Shown here: positions 1 through 8,194 of the stretch, piece by piece
Position numbering within the stretch: the first letter of the stretch is position 1
Layout: every line of letters begins with the position of its first letter
Source of the DNA: CAYRHN01 sp964424115
Lineage (GTDB): Bacteria > Chloroflexota > Anaerolineae > Anaerolineales > Anaerolineaceae
Reading direction: 5' to 3'
Length of the DNA: 24,124 bases
Assembly (NCBI GenBank): GCA_964424115.1
Contig: CAYRHN010000029.1
Location: 1 to 24,124 of the forward strand
Program-made: the position numbers and the translations under genes
Notes under the pieces: model-generated
Told to the model about the DNA's origin: nothing
What the model saw: the letters and a program-made list of their open reading frames with translations, nothing else
The model's database searches: none

Positions 1-1734
1 GCGCTGGTAATGGACAAGGAGTACTCGATCTGGCTGTAGTCGGCGGTGACGGAGGTATTGCCGGAGATGGTCAGCGTGGCGGGGTTGGCCGAGCCGGACA
101 AACCTTCTGACCAGTTCGTGAATTGCCAGCCGGGGTCGGCTGCGGCGGTGAGTTGGACGACATCCCCGTAGTGATAGGTGCCCTGGTCGGGGGACTTGCT
201 CACGGTGCCGTGCGGGCTGGTGATGGAGAAGGAATACTCGATCTGGCTGTAGTTGGCGGTGACGGAGGCATTCCCGGTGATGGTGAGCGTGGCGGGGTTG
301 GCAGAGCCGGACAAGCCATCCGACCAGCTGGAGAACTGCCAGCCGGGGTCGGCTGCAGCGGTGAGTTGGACAATGTCCCCGTAGTGGTAGGTGGCCTGGT
401 CGGGGGACTTGCTCACGGTGCCGTGCGGGCTGGTGATGGAGAAGGAATACTCGATCTGGCTGTAGTTGGCGGTGACGGAGGCATTCCCGGTGATGGTGAG
501 CGTGGCGGGGTTGGCAGAGCCGGACAAGCCATCCGACCAGCTGGAGAATTGCCAGCCGGGGTCGGCTGCGGCGGTGAGTTGGACGACATCCCCGTAGTGG
601 TAGGTAGCCTGGTTGGGTGACTTGCTCACCGTGCCGTGCAGGGAGGTCACATTAAGTGTGTACTCGATTCGGGAGTAATTGGCGGCGACGGAGGTGTTGC
701 CCGAGATGGTCAGCGTGGCTGGGTTAACGGAACCGCTCAGCCCACCTGACCAGTTGGAGAACTGCCAGCCGGGGTCGGCTGCGGCGGTGAGTTGGACGAC
801 ATCCCCGTAGTGGTAGGTAGCCTGGTTGGGTGACTTGCTCACCGTGCCGTGCAGGCTGGTAATGAAGAGCGAGTACTCGATTAGGGAGTAGTTGGCGGTG
901 ACGGAGGCATTCCCGGAAATGGTGAGCGTGGCGGGGTTAATCGAACCGCTCAGCCCATCCGACCAGTTCGTAAACTCCCAGCCGGGGTCGGCCGCGGCAG
1001 TGAGCTGGACGACATCCCCGTAGTGGTAGGTGGCCTGGTTGGGGGACTTGGTCACGGTGCCATGCAGGGAGCTCACATTGAGTGTGTAGTTGATCTGGGT
1101 GTAATTGGCGGTGACGGAGGCATTCCCGGAGATGGTCAGCGTGGCAGGGTTGTTTGAACCGGATAAGCCATCCGACCAGTTGGAGAACAGCCATCCGGGA
1201 TCAGCCGTAGCGGTGAGCTGGACGATATCCCCGTAGTGGTAGGTGGCCTGGTCGGGAGACTTGGTCACCGTGCCGTGCGGGGAGGTCACATTGATTGTGT
1301 AGTTGATCTGAGAGTAGTTGGCGGTGACGGAGGCATTCCCGGCGATGGTCAGCGTGGCAGGGTTGTTTGAACCGGATAAGCCATCCGACCAGTTGGAGAA
1401 CTGCCAGCCGGGATCAGGCGCAGCGGTGAGCTGGACGACATCCCCGTAGTGATAGGTGGCCTGGTCGGGGGACTTCGTCACCGTGCCATGCAGGGAGGTC
1501 ACATTGAGTGTGTAGTTGATCTGAGAGTAGTTGGCGGTGACGGAGGTGTTGCCAGAGATGGTCAGCGTGGCAGGGTTGATCGAGCCGCTTAGACCATTTG
1601 ACCAGTTCGTGAACTGCCAGCCGGGATCAGCCGCAGCGGTGAGCTGGACGACATCCCCGTAGTGGTAGGTGGCCTGGTCGGGCGACTTCGTCACCGCGCC
1701 GTGAGAGGAGGTGATGGTCAGAGAGTAGTTATTT
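1..1734 (-). repeat. Tandem array of 213-bp coding repeats, eight complete units plus a partial ninth
   Basis: The motif GGCGGTGAC/GGCGGCGAC recurs at 42, 255, 468, 681, 894, 1107, 1320 and 1533, exactly 213 bp apart each time. Complete units run 31-243, 244-456, 457-669, 670-882, 883-1095, 1096-1308, 1309-1521 and 1522-1734; 30 bases of a ninth touch the left edge. Each encodes 71 residues with the pattern HGTVTKSPDQATYHYGDVV, then LTA.ADPGWQF.NWS.GLSG, then NPATLTI.GN.SVTA.YSQI. This matches the bacterial InlB B-repeat-like (Flg_new_2) fold. Units diverge by scattered substitutions, but 182-335 and 395-548 are identical by eye, which indicates a recent duplication. Spacing never varies, so the array evolves in whole in-frame units. 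Confidence 0.93.
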
Positions 1735-4040
1735 TGAGAGACACTGTAATCCTCGTTAGTTCTATCTGCAACTATGTTCGAGTAGGTGCGGCTTGGCGGA
1801 ATAAAAGTATACCCTGCCAGGCTGGGGGTGACTGAACCAGACCAATTATATGCCACAAAGATGGTGTAATTTCCTCCTGCGCTGGTGGTGACCGGAACCC
1901 CACCGGTGAATGAGACCGTCGCCCCGGCTATACCTGCATTTCCAGATATGGTGTATGTGATAGGAGTTGCGGAGAAATCCTGACCCACCATATTATCCTG
2001 CAAGTTGGTGTATTCGCGACTGGTGGGTGAAAAGATATATCCTGCCAGAGAAGGTGTTACAATTCCCGACCAACCCTTGGGCAGTACGATCGTGTACTCT
2101 CCCAAGGTATTTGCCGTGACTGATTGAGTTGTGCCATCAAAGTAGCTCAAAACTGATCCGCCTGCTCCAGCATTGCCGCTGATCACAATATGGGTAAGTG
2201 AATTCAATACATAATTCACCCCAGAAGTCCGTGTCCCGGCAGGCATCGTGACGGTATTGATCGTAGCGGTGCTGGTATCATTGTCAGTACCTATCCAACT
2301 ACCAATGGTATAACCTGGATCGGGTACTGCGGTCAGGGTGATTATTTCGTCACGAACATATTGGCCAGATGTTGTACATTTATCCGATTTTGATGGGCTT
2401 GCTGAAGGCGTGGTTCCATTTATTCCAGGGTTGATGTTCAATACATAACAACTGGATTGGAATTCATATGCACCCCGGTCGTCATAAGTTCGGACTCCAG
2501 CGCCGGAGTTGGTTGTATCTGGATCGTCCACACGGCTTTTCCCTTCTATATCCAGGTCTGGTTCATTCGGAGCATCGGAATTAGCGCTGTCGATCGCCAG
2601 AGATCCAGCATTGATGTGGTAATCCCCAAGATTAACGGCAACTTTGTATGGAGCAGTGTGGGGGCGGACGGCGATCGGCGCTGGAGATGTGAAGAGTGGG
2701 TTTCCTTCCAATCCATGGCTTTCCTGGCCAGGTACGGCGCTCCTGAATTCTGTCAGCGACGCATAACTATCACCATTCCAGATGATTTGCACGGTTCCAC
2801 CTTCTGAAGGGGTTAAGTAATATAGGTTGTAATCCAGCGTCGTTCCATTATACGATCGTGGATCTACTTCGATATTGCCTTCATAGCCTGCTGAGGTAGA
2901 ACCATCATCCTGGCGGCGTAGACCATTATCCATAACGATGTTATTTCTAACTGTTGCGCCACCGGAACCGGGAGAGCTATTTCCCTCGATATTGATGCCG
3001 ACCGTCACATTCCCATGAACAGAATTTCCCACGATGATATTATTCGGGGAAGCATTGTTATCAATGCCGTGATCACCGTTTCCGTAGGTAACATTTCCGA
3101 TCACCTGATTATTGCTAGATCCCTCGAAGAAATTGAGTCCCGTGTCTTCATTACAATAGGTAATATTGTGAATGATAATATTGTGAGTACTGCCCAGGAG
3201 ATCGATCCCCTCAGCTTGGCGATGCGCCTCGTAAGCATTCCCAAAGGAAATATTATTGCTGGCGAGATTATAATTGCTCCCATTACTCAACAGTATGCCA
3301 TCCGAACTGTTGTAACTGGTTGTGTTTCCACTGATTGTGGAGTAGGTTGTGCCTTCTATATGAATACCTTCCCGCGCGGTTGTGGATGATCCAGCTATAC
3401 CTGAATGGCTGACTTGGTTGTTAGAAATGGTGATATGGTTTGAGCCGGTAATATACATTCCATGGTCTTTTGTCCCAGTTACAGTGAAACCATCCACGAC
3501 AATGTAGCTTTTCGAGATGATCCGGAACGAACCGCCGCTGGTTGAGTTGCCCGGTGCTCCGGTTACTACAACACCGGGCATAGCCGAAAAGATGATCGGG
3601 CTTCCAGCGCTGCCGGATCTTGGCGCGGTTGTTGTTTCAGCATAGGATCCCGCCAGAACGATCACCGAATCTCCAGGCACTGCTGTGTTGGCTCCTTTGT
3701 TGATGGTACAGAAAGGGGTTGTAGGGGAAAGCCCGCTTCCTGAATCGGAACAAGAACCGTTTGTTTTATCTACATAATAGGTAGTAATTGATTCGATCGC
3801 TTCGTGGGGATTGTTGTGTTCCAGGAGTAATGTTGAATAGGAAATTGCAGCTGGAGGGTATATATACCAAAGAGACAAAGGCATCAGTGTACCTGTCCAA
3901 GAAGCAATTTGAGCGTTGCCGGAAGAAGCGTTGGCGCTCTGGTAAGGCAATATCCCCGCTGATAGAATCAAGACGAAAACCAAAAGCCAACGCACCAATT
4001 TATTTGCTGGATGGATCAATTTGTTCCAGAATCTATTCAT
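1..4040 (-). CDS. Large secreted beta-helix protein with InlB-type tandem repeats (C-terminus outside window)
   Basis: Reading the minus strand from the ATG at 4040 gives an uninterrupted frame of 1346 codons to the left edge, so the C-terminus is missing. The start has a GGAG site 7 bases upstream. Residues 1-40 form a signal peptide (basic start, then a WLLVFVLILSAGIL core). Residues about 80-500 are a right-handed parallel beta-helix, with many short N/G-rich rungs such as NHITISNNQVSHSG and SNNQVIGNVTYGN. Residues about 528-611 are a divergent InlB-type repeat. Two beta-sandwich modules beginning with ISGNAG and ending near SLAGY.F.P.SR.Y follow (about 612-690 and 691-768), resembling carboxypeptidase-regulatory-like domains. 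From about residue 769 the protein is tandem 71-residue repeats. It is probably exported or surface-attached; no catalytic residues for a lyase could be assigned. Family-level function is unknown: adhesion or polysaccharide binding is inference. Confidence 0.88.
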   Translation of the reverse strand, partial: MNRFWNKLIHPANKLVRWLLVFVLILSAGILPYQSANASSGNAQIASWTGTLMPLSLWYIYPPAAISYSTLLLEHNNPHEAIESITTYYVDKTNGSCSDSGSGLSPTTPFCTINKGANTAVPGDSVIVLAGSYAETTTAPRSGSAGSPIIFSAMPGVVVTGAPGNSTSGGSFRIISKSYIVVDGFTVTGTKDHGMYITGSNHITISNNQVSHSGIAGSSTTAREGIHIEGTTYSTISGNTTSYNSSDGILLSNGSNYNLASNNISFGNAYEAHRQAEGIDLLGSTHNIIIHNITYCNEDTGLNFFEGSSNNQVIGNVTYGNGDHGIDNNASPNNIIVGNSVHGNVTVGINIEGNSSPGSGGATVRNNIVMDNGLRRQDDGSTSAGYEGNIEVDPRSYNGTTLDYNLYYLTPSEGGTVQIIWNGDSYASLTEFRSAVPGQESHGLEGNPLFTSPAPIAVRPHTAPYKVAVNLGDYHINAGSLAIDSANSDAPNEPDLDIEGKSRVDDPDTTNSGAGVRTYDDRGAYEFQSSCYVLNINPGINGTTPSASPSKSDKCTTSGQYVRDEIITLTAVPDPGYTIGSWIGTDNDTSTATINTVTMPAGTRTSGVNYVLNSLTHIVISGNAGAGGSVLSYFDGTTQSVTANTLGEYTIVLPKGWSGIVTPSLAGYIFSPTSREYTNLQDNMVGQDFSATPITYTISGNAGIAGATVSFTGGVPVTTSAGGNYTIFVAYNWSGSVTPSLAGYTFIPPSRTYSNIVADRTNEDYSVSQNNYSLTITSSHGAVTKSPDQATYHYGDVVQLTAAADPGWQFTNWSNGLSGSINPATLTISGNTSVTANYSQINYTLNVTSLHGTVTKSPDQATYHYGDVVQLTAAPDPGWQFSNWSDGLSGSNNPATLTIAGNASVTANYSQINYTINVTSPHGTVTKSPDQATYHYGDIVQLTATADPGWLFSNWSDGLSGSNNPATLTISGNASVTANYTQINYTLNVSSLHGTVTKSPNQATYHYGDVVQLTAAADPGWEFTNWSDGLSGSINPATLTISGNASVTANYSLIEYSLFITSLHGTVSKSPNQATYHYGDVVQLTAAADPGWQFSNWSGGLSGSVNPATLTISGNTSVAANYSRIEYTLNVTSLHGTVSKSPNQATYHYGDVVQLTAAADPGWQFSSWSDGLSGSANPATLTITGNASVTANYSQIEYSFSITSPHGTVSKSPDQATYHYGDIVQLTAAADPGWQFSSWSDGLSGSANPATLTITGNASVTANYSQIEYSFSITSPHGTVSKSPDQGTYHYGDVVQLTAAADPGWQFTNWSEGLSGSANPATLTISGNTSVTADYSQIEYSLSITS

Positions 4041-4457
4041 AGGATTTCTCCGTACACTATATCTTGGTGGTGAACTTGCGGAAGAAAACAAAAAAAGATC
4101 CTTGTTCAGTTGCAATCCATTCGTGACTTTTGGCAGCCTGACCATCTCCTTGGAGATTCAAGGCTTTGCGTCCCCATATCACTATGAGTTTGCCTTTTCT
4201 AAGCCGCTGGAAAGGGGAAAATTATTTCTTTCAGAATTTCTAATTGATTATAACGCGGCTGAAGGACGTGATTCAAGTAAGTATTTAGGGATTTATTTTC
4301 TATTTACATCGATAAACAAGCTCAAAATTGTCGCGTAAATATCTTATACAAAGAATATAGCCATTACTAGGTTGCCTTCAGCTTGTCCGGTGGTAGAATA
4401 ATCCTATATTATTTTCCCGGTTCGCACAAAAAAATATTCTCACGAAAGGCGATTCGT
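4041..4457. other. Divergent AT-rich intergenic region, no gene
   Basis: This 417-bp stretch separates the minus-strand repeat protein from the plus-strand redox triad. It is clearly more AT-rich than the flanking genes. A 105-codon open frame (4021-4338, plus) overlaps the start of the repeat protein and has no recognisable composition or ribosome site, so it is not called. For the minus gene, a TATAGT -10-like hexamer lies at 4056-4061, only about 16 bases before the ATG, without a convincing -35. The plus-strand promoter is listed separately. No RNA gene or other conserved structure was recognised. Confidence 0.6.
4383..4412 (+). promoter_or_regulatory. Putative sigma70-type promoter for the FAD/iron-sulfur triad
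   Basis: TTGTCC at 4383-4388 and TATTAT at 4407-4412 are separated by 18 bases; the overlapping TATATT at 4405-4410 gives 16. The hexamers match the -35 and -10 consensus at four and five of six positions. The predicted start lies near 4419, giving a leader of about 40 bases before the ATG at 4458. Confidence 0.5.
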
Positions 4458-5951
4458 ATGAAAAATTACGATCTGATCATCCTGGGGGGCGGGATCGTGG
4501 GGTGTATGACAGCCCGTTTCCTTTCTCGCTATCAATTGAGCATCTTGTTAATTGAGAAAGATGCGGATGTCGGCATGGGGGCCAGCTCAGCAAACTCGGC
4601 GATTGTGCATGCCGGCTATGATGCTTTGCCTGGCAGTCTGAAAGCAGAAATGAATGTCTTGGGAAATGCGATGTGGGATACGCTTTCCGGAGAACTGGGT
4701 TTTGAATATGACCGCCGAGGCGATTATGTTGTGGCTGTTGGTGCGGAAGAACTGCCCGTCCTGGAAAAATTACTCAAACAGGGATGGCGAAACGGGGTGC
4801 CGGGCATGCATATCATCTCTGCGGATGAAATGCGCTCTCGCGAACCGAATATTAGCTCCCTGGTTAGTGGTGCCTTGTGGGCGCCCACAGGGGGAGTGTG
4901 CGATCCTTTCATGGCGACCGTCGCAGCGGCAGAAAACGCGGTAGAGAACGGCACAACGGTGCTTCTAAATACCCTTTTTGAGGATTTCATCATCCATGAA
5001 GGACGCATTGTGGGTGTAAGAACGAGCCGCGGCTCGTTTGGCTGCCGTTGGGTGGTCAATGCCACCGGGATCTATGCCGATTCCGTGATGCACAAAGCGG
5101 GAGTTCGCCCCGAGTTTGTGATCCGGCCGCGGCGAGGAGAATACTCGGTCTTAGACCGGGCGGAAATCGAGATCCATAATGTGCTGTTCCCAGTGCCAAC
5201 CGAAAAAGGAAAAGGAATCTTGGTGGCGGCCACCACGCACGGTAACGCGATCGTTGGCCCCAACTCTAATTTCGTAGATGATAAAGAGGATAAGGCGGTG
5301 ACAGGAGAAGGCCTGGATGAGATTTGGAGCGGCGCAAAGAAGCTGATCCCGTCCCTGGCCCCGCGCCATTCGATCTCCTTGTTTGCTGGCTTACGCGCTT
5401 ATGGAAATGCTCCTTGTGAACGACCCGGGATCAACTATGACCACGATTTCATAATTGAGATCCCTGCCTCTCCGTTGGGTTTGGTGAACCTGGGCGGCAT
5501 TGAGTCGCCCGGCCTGACTTCCGCGCCGGCGATTGCGATCCGCGTGATCGAATTGCTCAAAGAGGCAGGTGAAAAATTGGAGGAGAAACGTGATTGGGAT
5601 CCCATCCGTCCGCCGCGACCGCATTTTCGAAAGCTGCCACGGGCAGAGCAGATCAAGCTCATTAAGTCTGATCCGCGTTATGCCAATGTGATCTGCCGGT
5701 GTGAGACGGTCACTGAAGGGGAGATCATCGCCGAGATCCATGCTCCAATCCCTGCGGTGACGTATGACGCGATCAAGCGGCGCACCTGGCTGGGTACCGG
5801 GCGCTGCCTGGGTTCTTTTGATATGCCGCGCGTGGTAGATTTGATCGCCCGTGAACTTGGCATTCCACCGGAGCAAGTGACCAAGAAGGGGCGCGGCTCC
5901 GAGTTCCTGGTAAGGCATACCAAGGATGTGGAGGTGGAAGATGGCGCTTAA
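4458..5951 (+). CDS. GlpA-like FAD-dependent dehydrogenase with BFD-type [2Fe-2S] domain
   Basis: A 497-residue flavoprotein. The N-terminal Rossmann fingerprint IILGGGIVGCMTAR starts at residue 5, and a DAO-type FAD domain fills residues 5 to about 370. It resembles the catalytic subunit of anaerobic glycerol-3-phosphate dehydrogenase, which oxidises glycerol-3-phosphate to dihydroxyacetone phosphate. The C-terminal BFD-like domain has C413-R-C415 and then C450, but the fourth ligand position is Asp455 (GRCLGSFD) where the family normally has Cys. The ATG at 4458 was chosen over in-frame upstream starts because GAAAGG precedes it and the Rossmann fold begins at once. It overlaps the next gene by 11 bases, so the two are translationally coupled. 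Substrate is inferred: no glycerol kinase or facilitator gene is in the window, and related enzymes act on other 2-hydroxyacids. Confidence 0.85.
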   Translation: MKNYDLIILGGGIVGCMTARFLSRYQLSILLIEKDADVGMGASSANSAIVHAGYDALPGSLKAEMNVLGNAMWDTLSGELGFEYDRRGDYVVAVGAEELPVLEKLLKQGWRNGVPGMHIISADEMRSREPNISSLVSGALWAPTGGVCDPFMATVAAAENAVENGTTVLLNTLFEDFIIHEGRIVGVRTSRGSFGCRWVVNATGIYADSVMHKAGVRPEFVIRPRRGEYSVLDRAEIEIHNVLFPVPTEKGKGILVAATTHGNAIVGPNSNFVDDKEDKAVTGEGLDEIWSGAKKLIPSLAPRHSISLFAGLRAYGNAPCERPGINYDHDFIIEIPASPLGLVNLGGIESPGLTSAPAIAIRVIELLKEAGEKLEEKRDWDPIRPPRPHFRKLPRAEQIKLIKSDPRYANVICRCETVTEGEIIAEIHAPIPAVTYDAIKRRTWLGTGRCLGSFDMPRVVDLIARELGIPPEQVTKKGRGSEFLVRHTKDVEVEDGA

Positions 5952-7218
5952 ACAAAAATACGATGTGGTGGTCATTGGCGCTGGACCCGGCGGGTTGGCC
6001 GCGGCCATCTCCGCCCGTCAGAATGGCGCGGAAGATGTGTTGGTCATTGAGCGAGACCGTGAGTTGGGCGGGATCCTGCAGCAATGTATTCACAACGGAT
6101 TTGGTCTGGAAACTTTTCACGAAGATCTACCCGGCCCTGCATACGCCCAGCGGCATATTAATGAAGCCCTGGCTGTTGGCGTTGAACCGCTCTTGAATAC
6201 CATGGTGTTGGATATTTCTCCGCAGCGGCGAATTTTTGCCACCGGAAAGAATAGCGGGATCGTGGATATCCAGGCCCGCGCGATCGTCCTTTCGATGGGC
6301 TGCCGCGAGCGAACGCGGGCGCAGATCCGTATTCCTGGAACACGTCCGGCAGGTGTCTATACGGCTGGAACCGCCCAGCGCTGGGTGAATGTGGAAGGCT
6401 ACATGCCCGGCAAACGCTACGTGATCCTCGGCTCTGGGGATATTGGCATGATCATGGCGCGCCGCCTGACGCTGGAAGGCGCTAAGGTGGAAGGGGTGTT
6501 GGAGGTAATGCCTTTCCTGACCGGTCTGACCCGGAATTTCGTGCAGTGTTTGATGGATTATGACATTCCACTACACCTGGGCCATACCATCAAACGCATC
6601 ATCGGCAACCAAAGGATCGAGGCCGTGGAGGCGGTGCGAGTGGATGAAAAATGGTCGCCCATTCCTGGCACGGAACAAGTGATCCCCTGCGACACCATGC
6701 TGCTCTCGGTGGGCTTGATCCCGGAAAATGAGCTTTCCAAGATGGCGGGTGTTCTCTTGGATCCCATAACTGGCGGGCCATTTGTGGACGATACTTTTGA
6801 GACCAATGTGCCTGGCATCTTTGCGGCCGGGAATGTGGTGCATGTCTATGACCTGGTGGACTGGGTTTCAGAAGCAGGAAAGCAGGCCGGGGCCAGCGCG
6901 GCCCGATATGCTGCTCAGGTGAGGCGCAAGGAGAACGTGCATGTCCCATTGGTGCCGGGCGAGAATGTCCGTTATATCGTACCGCAGACAATGGACCGTG
7001 AATCCCTGGCGACCGGCAATGTGCGCTTACAGTTGCGCGTCAAGACCCCCATTGAATCCCCAGTATGGATCGAGGTGCGCAACAAGGGAAATTTGGTGAT
7101 GCGCAAAGGCGAACTTTATGCCCGCCCGGGTGAGATCATCACCGTAGAGATCCCGGTGAAGGCTTATGATGAAGTTCAGGTGGCCGATGAGCTGGCGGTG
7201 GCTGTAGTGAAAAGGTAG
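5941..7218 (+). CDS. GlpB/NADH-oxidase-like FAD- and NAD(P)-binding oxidoreductase
   Basis: A 425-residue pyridine nucleotide-disulphide oxidoreductase-type flavoprotein. The FAD-binding motif VVVIGAGPGGLAAA begins near residue 9 and a second dinucleotide motif, VILGSGDIGM, lies near residue 161. The conserved GGILQQCIHNGFG segment near residue 42 is typical of the subfamily that pairs with GlpA-like enzymes and with opine- and cyanide-forming oxidases. The C-terminal 70 residues form a beta-rich tail. The ATG at 5941 sits 6 bases after GGAGG (5930-5934) and overlaps the previous stop codon, which fits an obligate partner subunit. Expected role: pass electrons between the GlpA-like flavin and an acceptor such as NAD(P), ferredoxin or a quinone-linked complex. 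The acceptor cannot be read from sequence. Confidence 0.85.
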   Translation: MALKQKYDVVVIGAGPGGLAAAISARQNGAEDVLVIERDRELGGILQQCIHNGFGLETFHEDLPGPAYAQRHINEALAVGVEPLLNTMVLDISPQRRIFATGKNSGIVDIQARAIVLSMGCRERTRAQIRIPGTRPAGVYTAGTAQRWVNVEGYMPGKRYVILGSGDIGMIMARRLTLEGAKVEGVLEVMPFLTGLTRNFVQCLMDYDIPLHLGHTIKRIIGNQRIEAVEAVRVDEKWSPIPGTEQVIPCDTMLLSVGLIPENELSKMAGVLLDPITGGPFVDDTFETNVPGIFAAGNVVHVYDLVDWVSEAGKQAGASAARYAAQVRRKENVHVPLVPGENVRYIVPQTMDRESLATGNVRLQLRVKTPIESPVWIEVRNKGNLVMRKGELYARPGEIITVEIPVKAYDEVQVADELAVAVVKR

Positions 7219-7295
7219 AAATCTTATCGGAAACGGCAACGGCGAGCTGGTTAGGAAGACATCCGCTCTCCGTTCTCAGGTGCCAAGGAGAAAAA

Positions 7296-7652
7296 ATGAT
7301 AGAAAAAACCAAAATATTATGCATTACTTGTCCGAAAGGTTGTTCACTGGAAGTCAGCCGGGATGGCGAGACGATCGTGGAGATCAAGCCGGGCTGCAAA
7401 CGCGGACACGAGTATGTTCAGCGCGAACTGGTCGATCCGCGCCGCATGGTAGCAACCACGATCAGGATCAAGAATGCGATCCACTCCCTGTTGCCTGTTT
7501 ATACCTCCGCCCCATTCCCTAAGGGCAAGATCATGGCGCTGCAGGCTTTCCTTCGTCAGATCGAAGTAGAGGCGCCGGTCAAAATGGGCGCGGTAATGGT
7601 CGCGGATGTGCTGGGGAGCGGGGTCGATATCCTTGCTAGCCGGGATATGTGA
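7296..7652 (+). CDS. DUF1667 CXXC-motif redox protein
   Basis: A 118-residue protein of the DUF1667 family (conserved CXXC pairs). Its cysteines are C9, C12, C16 (CITCPKGC) and C34 (PGCKRGHEY), a four-cysteine set suited to an iron-sulfur cluster or zinc. The family characteristically follows GlpA-like and GlpB-like genes in anaerobes, where it is thought to be a third subunit or electron-transfer protein; the exact role is not established. AAGGAG lies 5 bases before the ATG. The gene is 77 bases after the preceding stop on the same strand, without an obvious terminator between them, so the three genes probably form one operon. There is no signal peptide or membrane segment, so it is cytoplasmic. 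Confidence 0.85.
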   Translation: MIEKTKILCITCPKGCSLEVSRDGETIVEIKPGCKRGHEYVQRELVDPRRMVATTIRIKNAIHSLLPVYTSAPFPKGKIMALQAFLRQIEVEAPVKMGAVMVADVLGSGVDILASRDM

Positions 7653-7722
7653 CCTTGGTGGGGGTTCATGCTCTTAAAAAACGGGAGTACGAACCTTTCC
7701 GAGTTCAAATTGAGATTGTTCC

Positions 7723-7750
7723 TTGACGATCAGCATTCTTTGTGTATAAT
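7723..7750 (+). promoter_or_regulatory. Sigma70 promoter of the arsR-family gene
   Basis: TTGACG at 7723-7728 and a perfect TATAAT at 7745-7750 are 16 bases apart. Transcription should begin near 7757, giving a leader of about 60 bases. The promoter immediately precedes the inverted repeat described next. Confidence 0.8.
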
Positions 7751-7757
7751 TGAATTA

Positions 7758-7784
7758 GAATATTTGAATATAGTAAAATATTCA
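7758..7784. promoter_or_regulatory. Probable ArsR-family operator at the transcription start
   Basis: TGAATAT at 7765-7771 and its exact complement ATATTCA at 7778-7784 flank six bases. This has the layout of ArsR/SmtB operators (TGAA...N6...TTCA type). An overlapping second repeat, GAATATTT 7758-7765 / AAATATTC 7776-7783, extends it. The site begins 8-15 bases after the -10 hexamer, covering the start point, where a bound repressor would block RNA polymerase. Autoregulation by the adjacent ArsR-like protein is the simplest reading. Confidence 0.65.
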
Positions 7785-7816
7785 TGTTTAGTTTTTACAA
7801 AGTCAGGTAAGAATCA

Positions 7817-8170
7817 ATGCAAGACCAGCTTCATAATTTTAAAGCCAATTTCTTTAAGGCGTTATCGCATACCGCACGGATCAAGATCTTGGAACTGCTC
7901 CGCGGGGGTGAATTGAGCGTAACCGAACTGCAGGACCGCTTGGGGATTGAGTCCTCCAGCGTTTCTCAGCATCTGTCTATCTTACGGCAGAAGAACATCG
8001 TGGACAGCCGCAAAGTGGGAACGACCGTCTATTATCGGGTGAGCGATCTCGTGATTTTTGAATTGCTGGATGTAGCTCGCCGGATATTCAATAACCAGTT
8101 AATAGATACTCGCTCCACCCTGGAGCAATTAGTTGAGGAAAATGTCAGGAAAGATCAGCGCCTTCGTTAG
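7817..8170 (+). CDS. ArsR-family winged-helix transcriptional regulator
   Basis: A 117-residue protein with the compact ArsR fold. The sequence FKALSHTARIKILELLRGGE leads into the recognition helices (LSVTELQDRLGIESSSVSQHLSILRQKNIV), and the wing is SRKVGTTVYYRVSD. Family members are dimeric repressors released from DNA by a metal or redox signal. This protein contains no cysteine: the usual metal-binding ELCVCDL element reads ELSVTEL, so the classical alpha3 metal site is absent and the signal must differ. A 30-residue charged tail may extend the dimer interface. The ribosome site is weak (AGGTAAGAATCA before the ATG). It sits between the flavin triad and the membrane complex on the same strand, so either or both are plausible targets besides its own promoter. 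Confidence 0.85.
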   Translation: MQDQLHNFKANFFKALSHTARIKILELLRGGELSVTELQDRLGIESSSVSQHLSILRQKNIVDSRKVGTTVYYRVSDLVIFELLDVARRIFNNQLIDTRSTLEQLVEENVRKDQRLR

Positions 8171-8194
8171 TCCGCACTTTATCAAGAATTACAT

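Noticed and set aside
123..620. Open frame of 165 codons on the plus strand
   Set aside because: It is the antisense of the 213-bp repeats. Its own internal repetition is only an echo of the array, and the minus-strand frame continues through it with a signal peptide and domains.
937..1194. Minus-strand 85-codon open frame
   Set aside because: It lies in a different frame from the long repeat-protein frame, which is continuous from 4040 to the left edge.
1..1734. CRISPR-like or non-coding satellite array
   Set aside because: Units are 213 bp, have no unique spacers, and vary in a coding manner in one frame.
2457..3389. Plus-strand open frames at 2457-2807 and 3015-3389
   Set aside because: Both are opposite to the beta-helix part of the minus-strand gene and have no recognisable composition.
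4021..4338. Plus-strand 105-codon open frame
   Set aside because: It overlaps the start and ribosome site of the divergent gene, lacks a ribosome site, and shows no family resemblance.
4383..4457. Upstream TTG start for the GlpA-like gene
   Set aside because: The TTG coincides with the putative -35 element, and the extra 25 residues precede the Rossmann motif without similarity to the family; the ATG at 4458 has a ribosome site.
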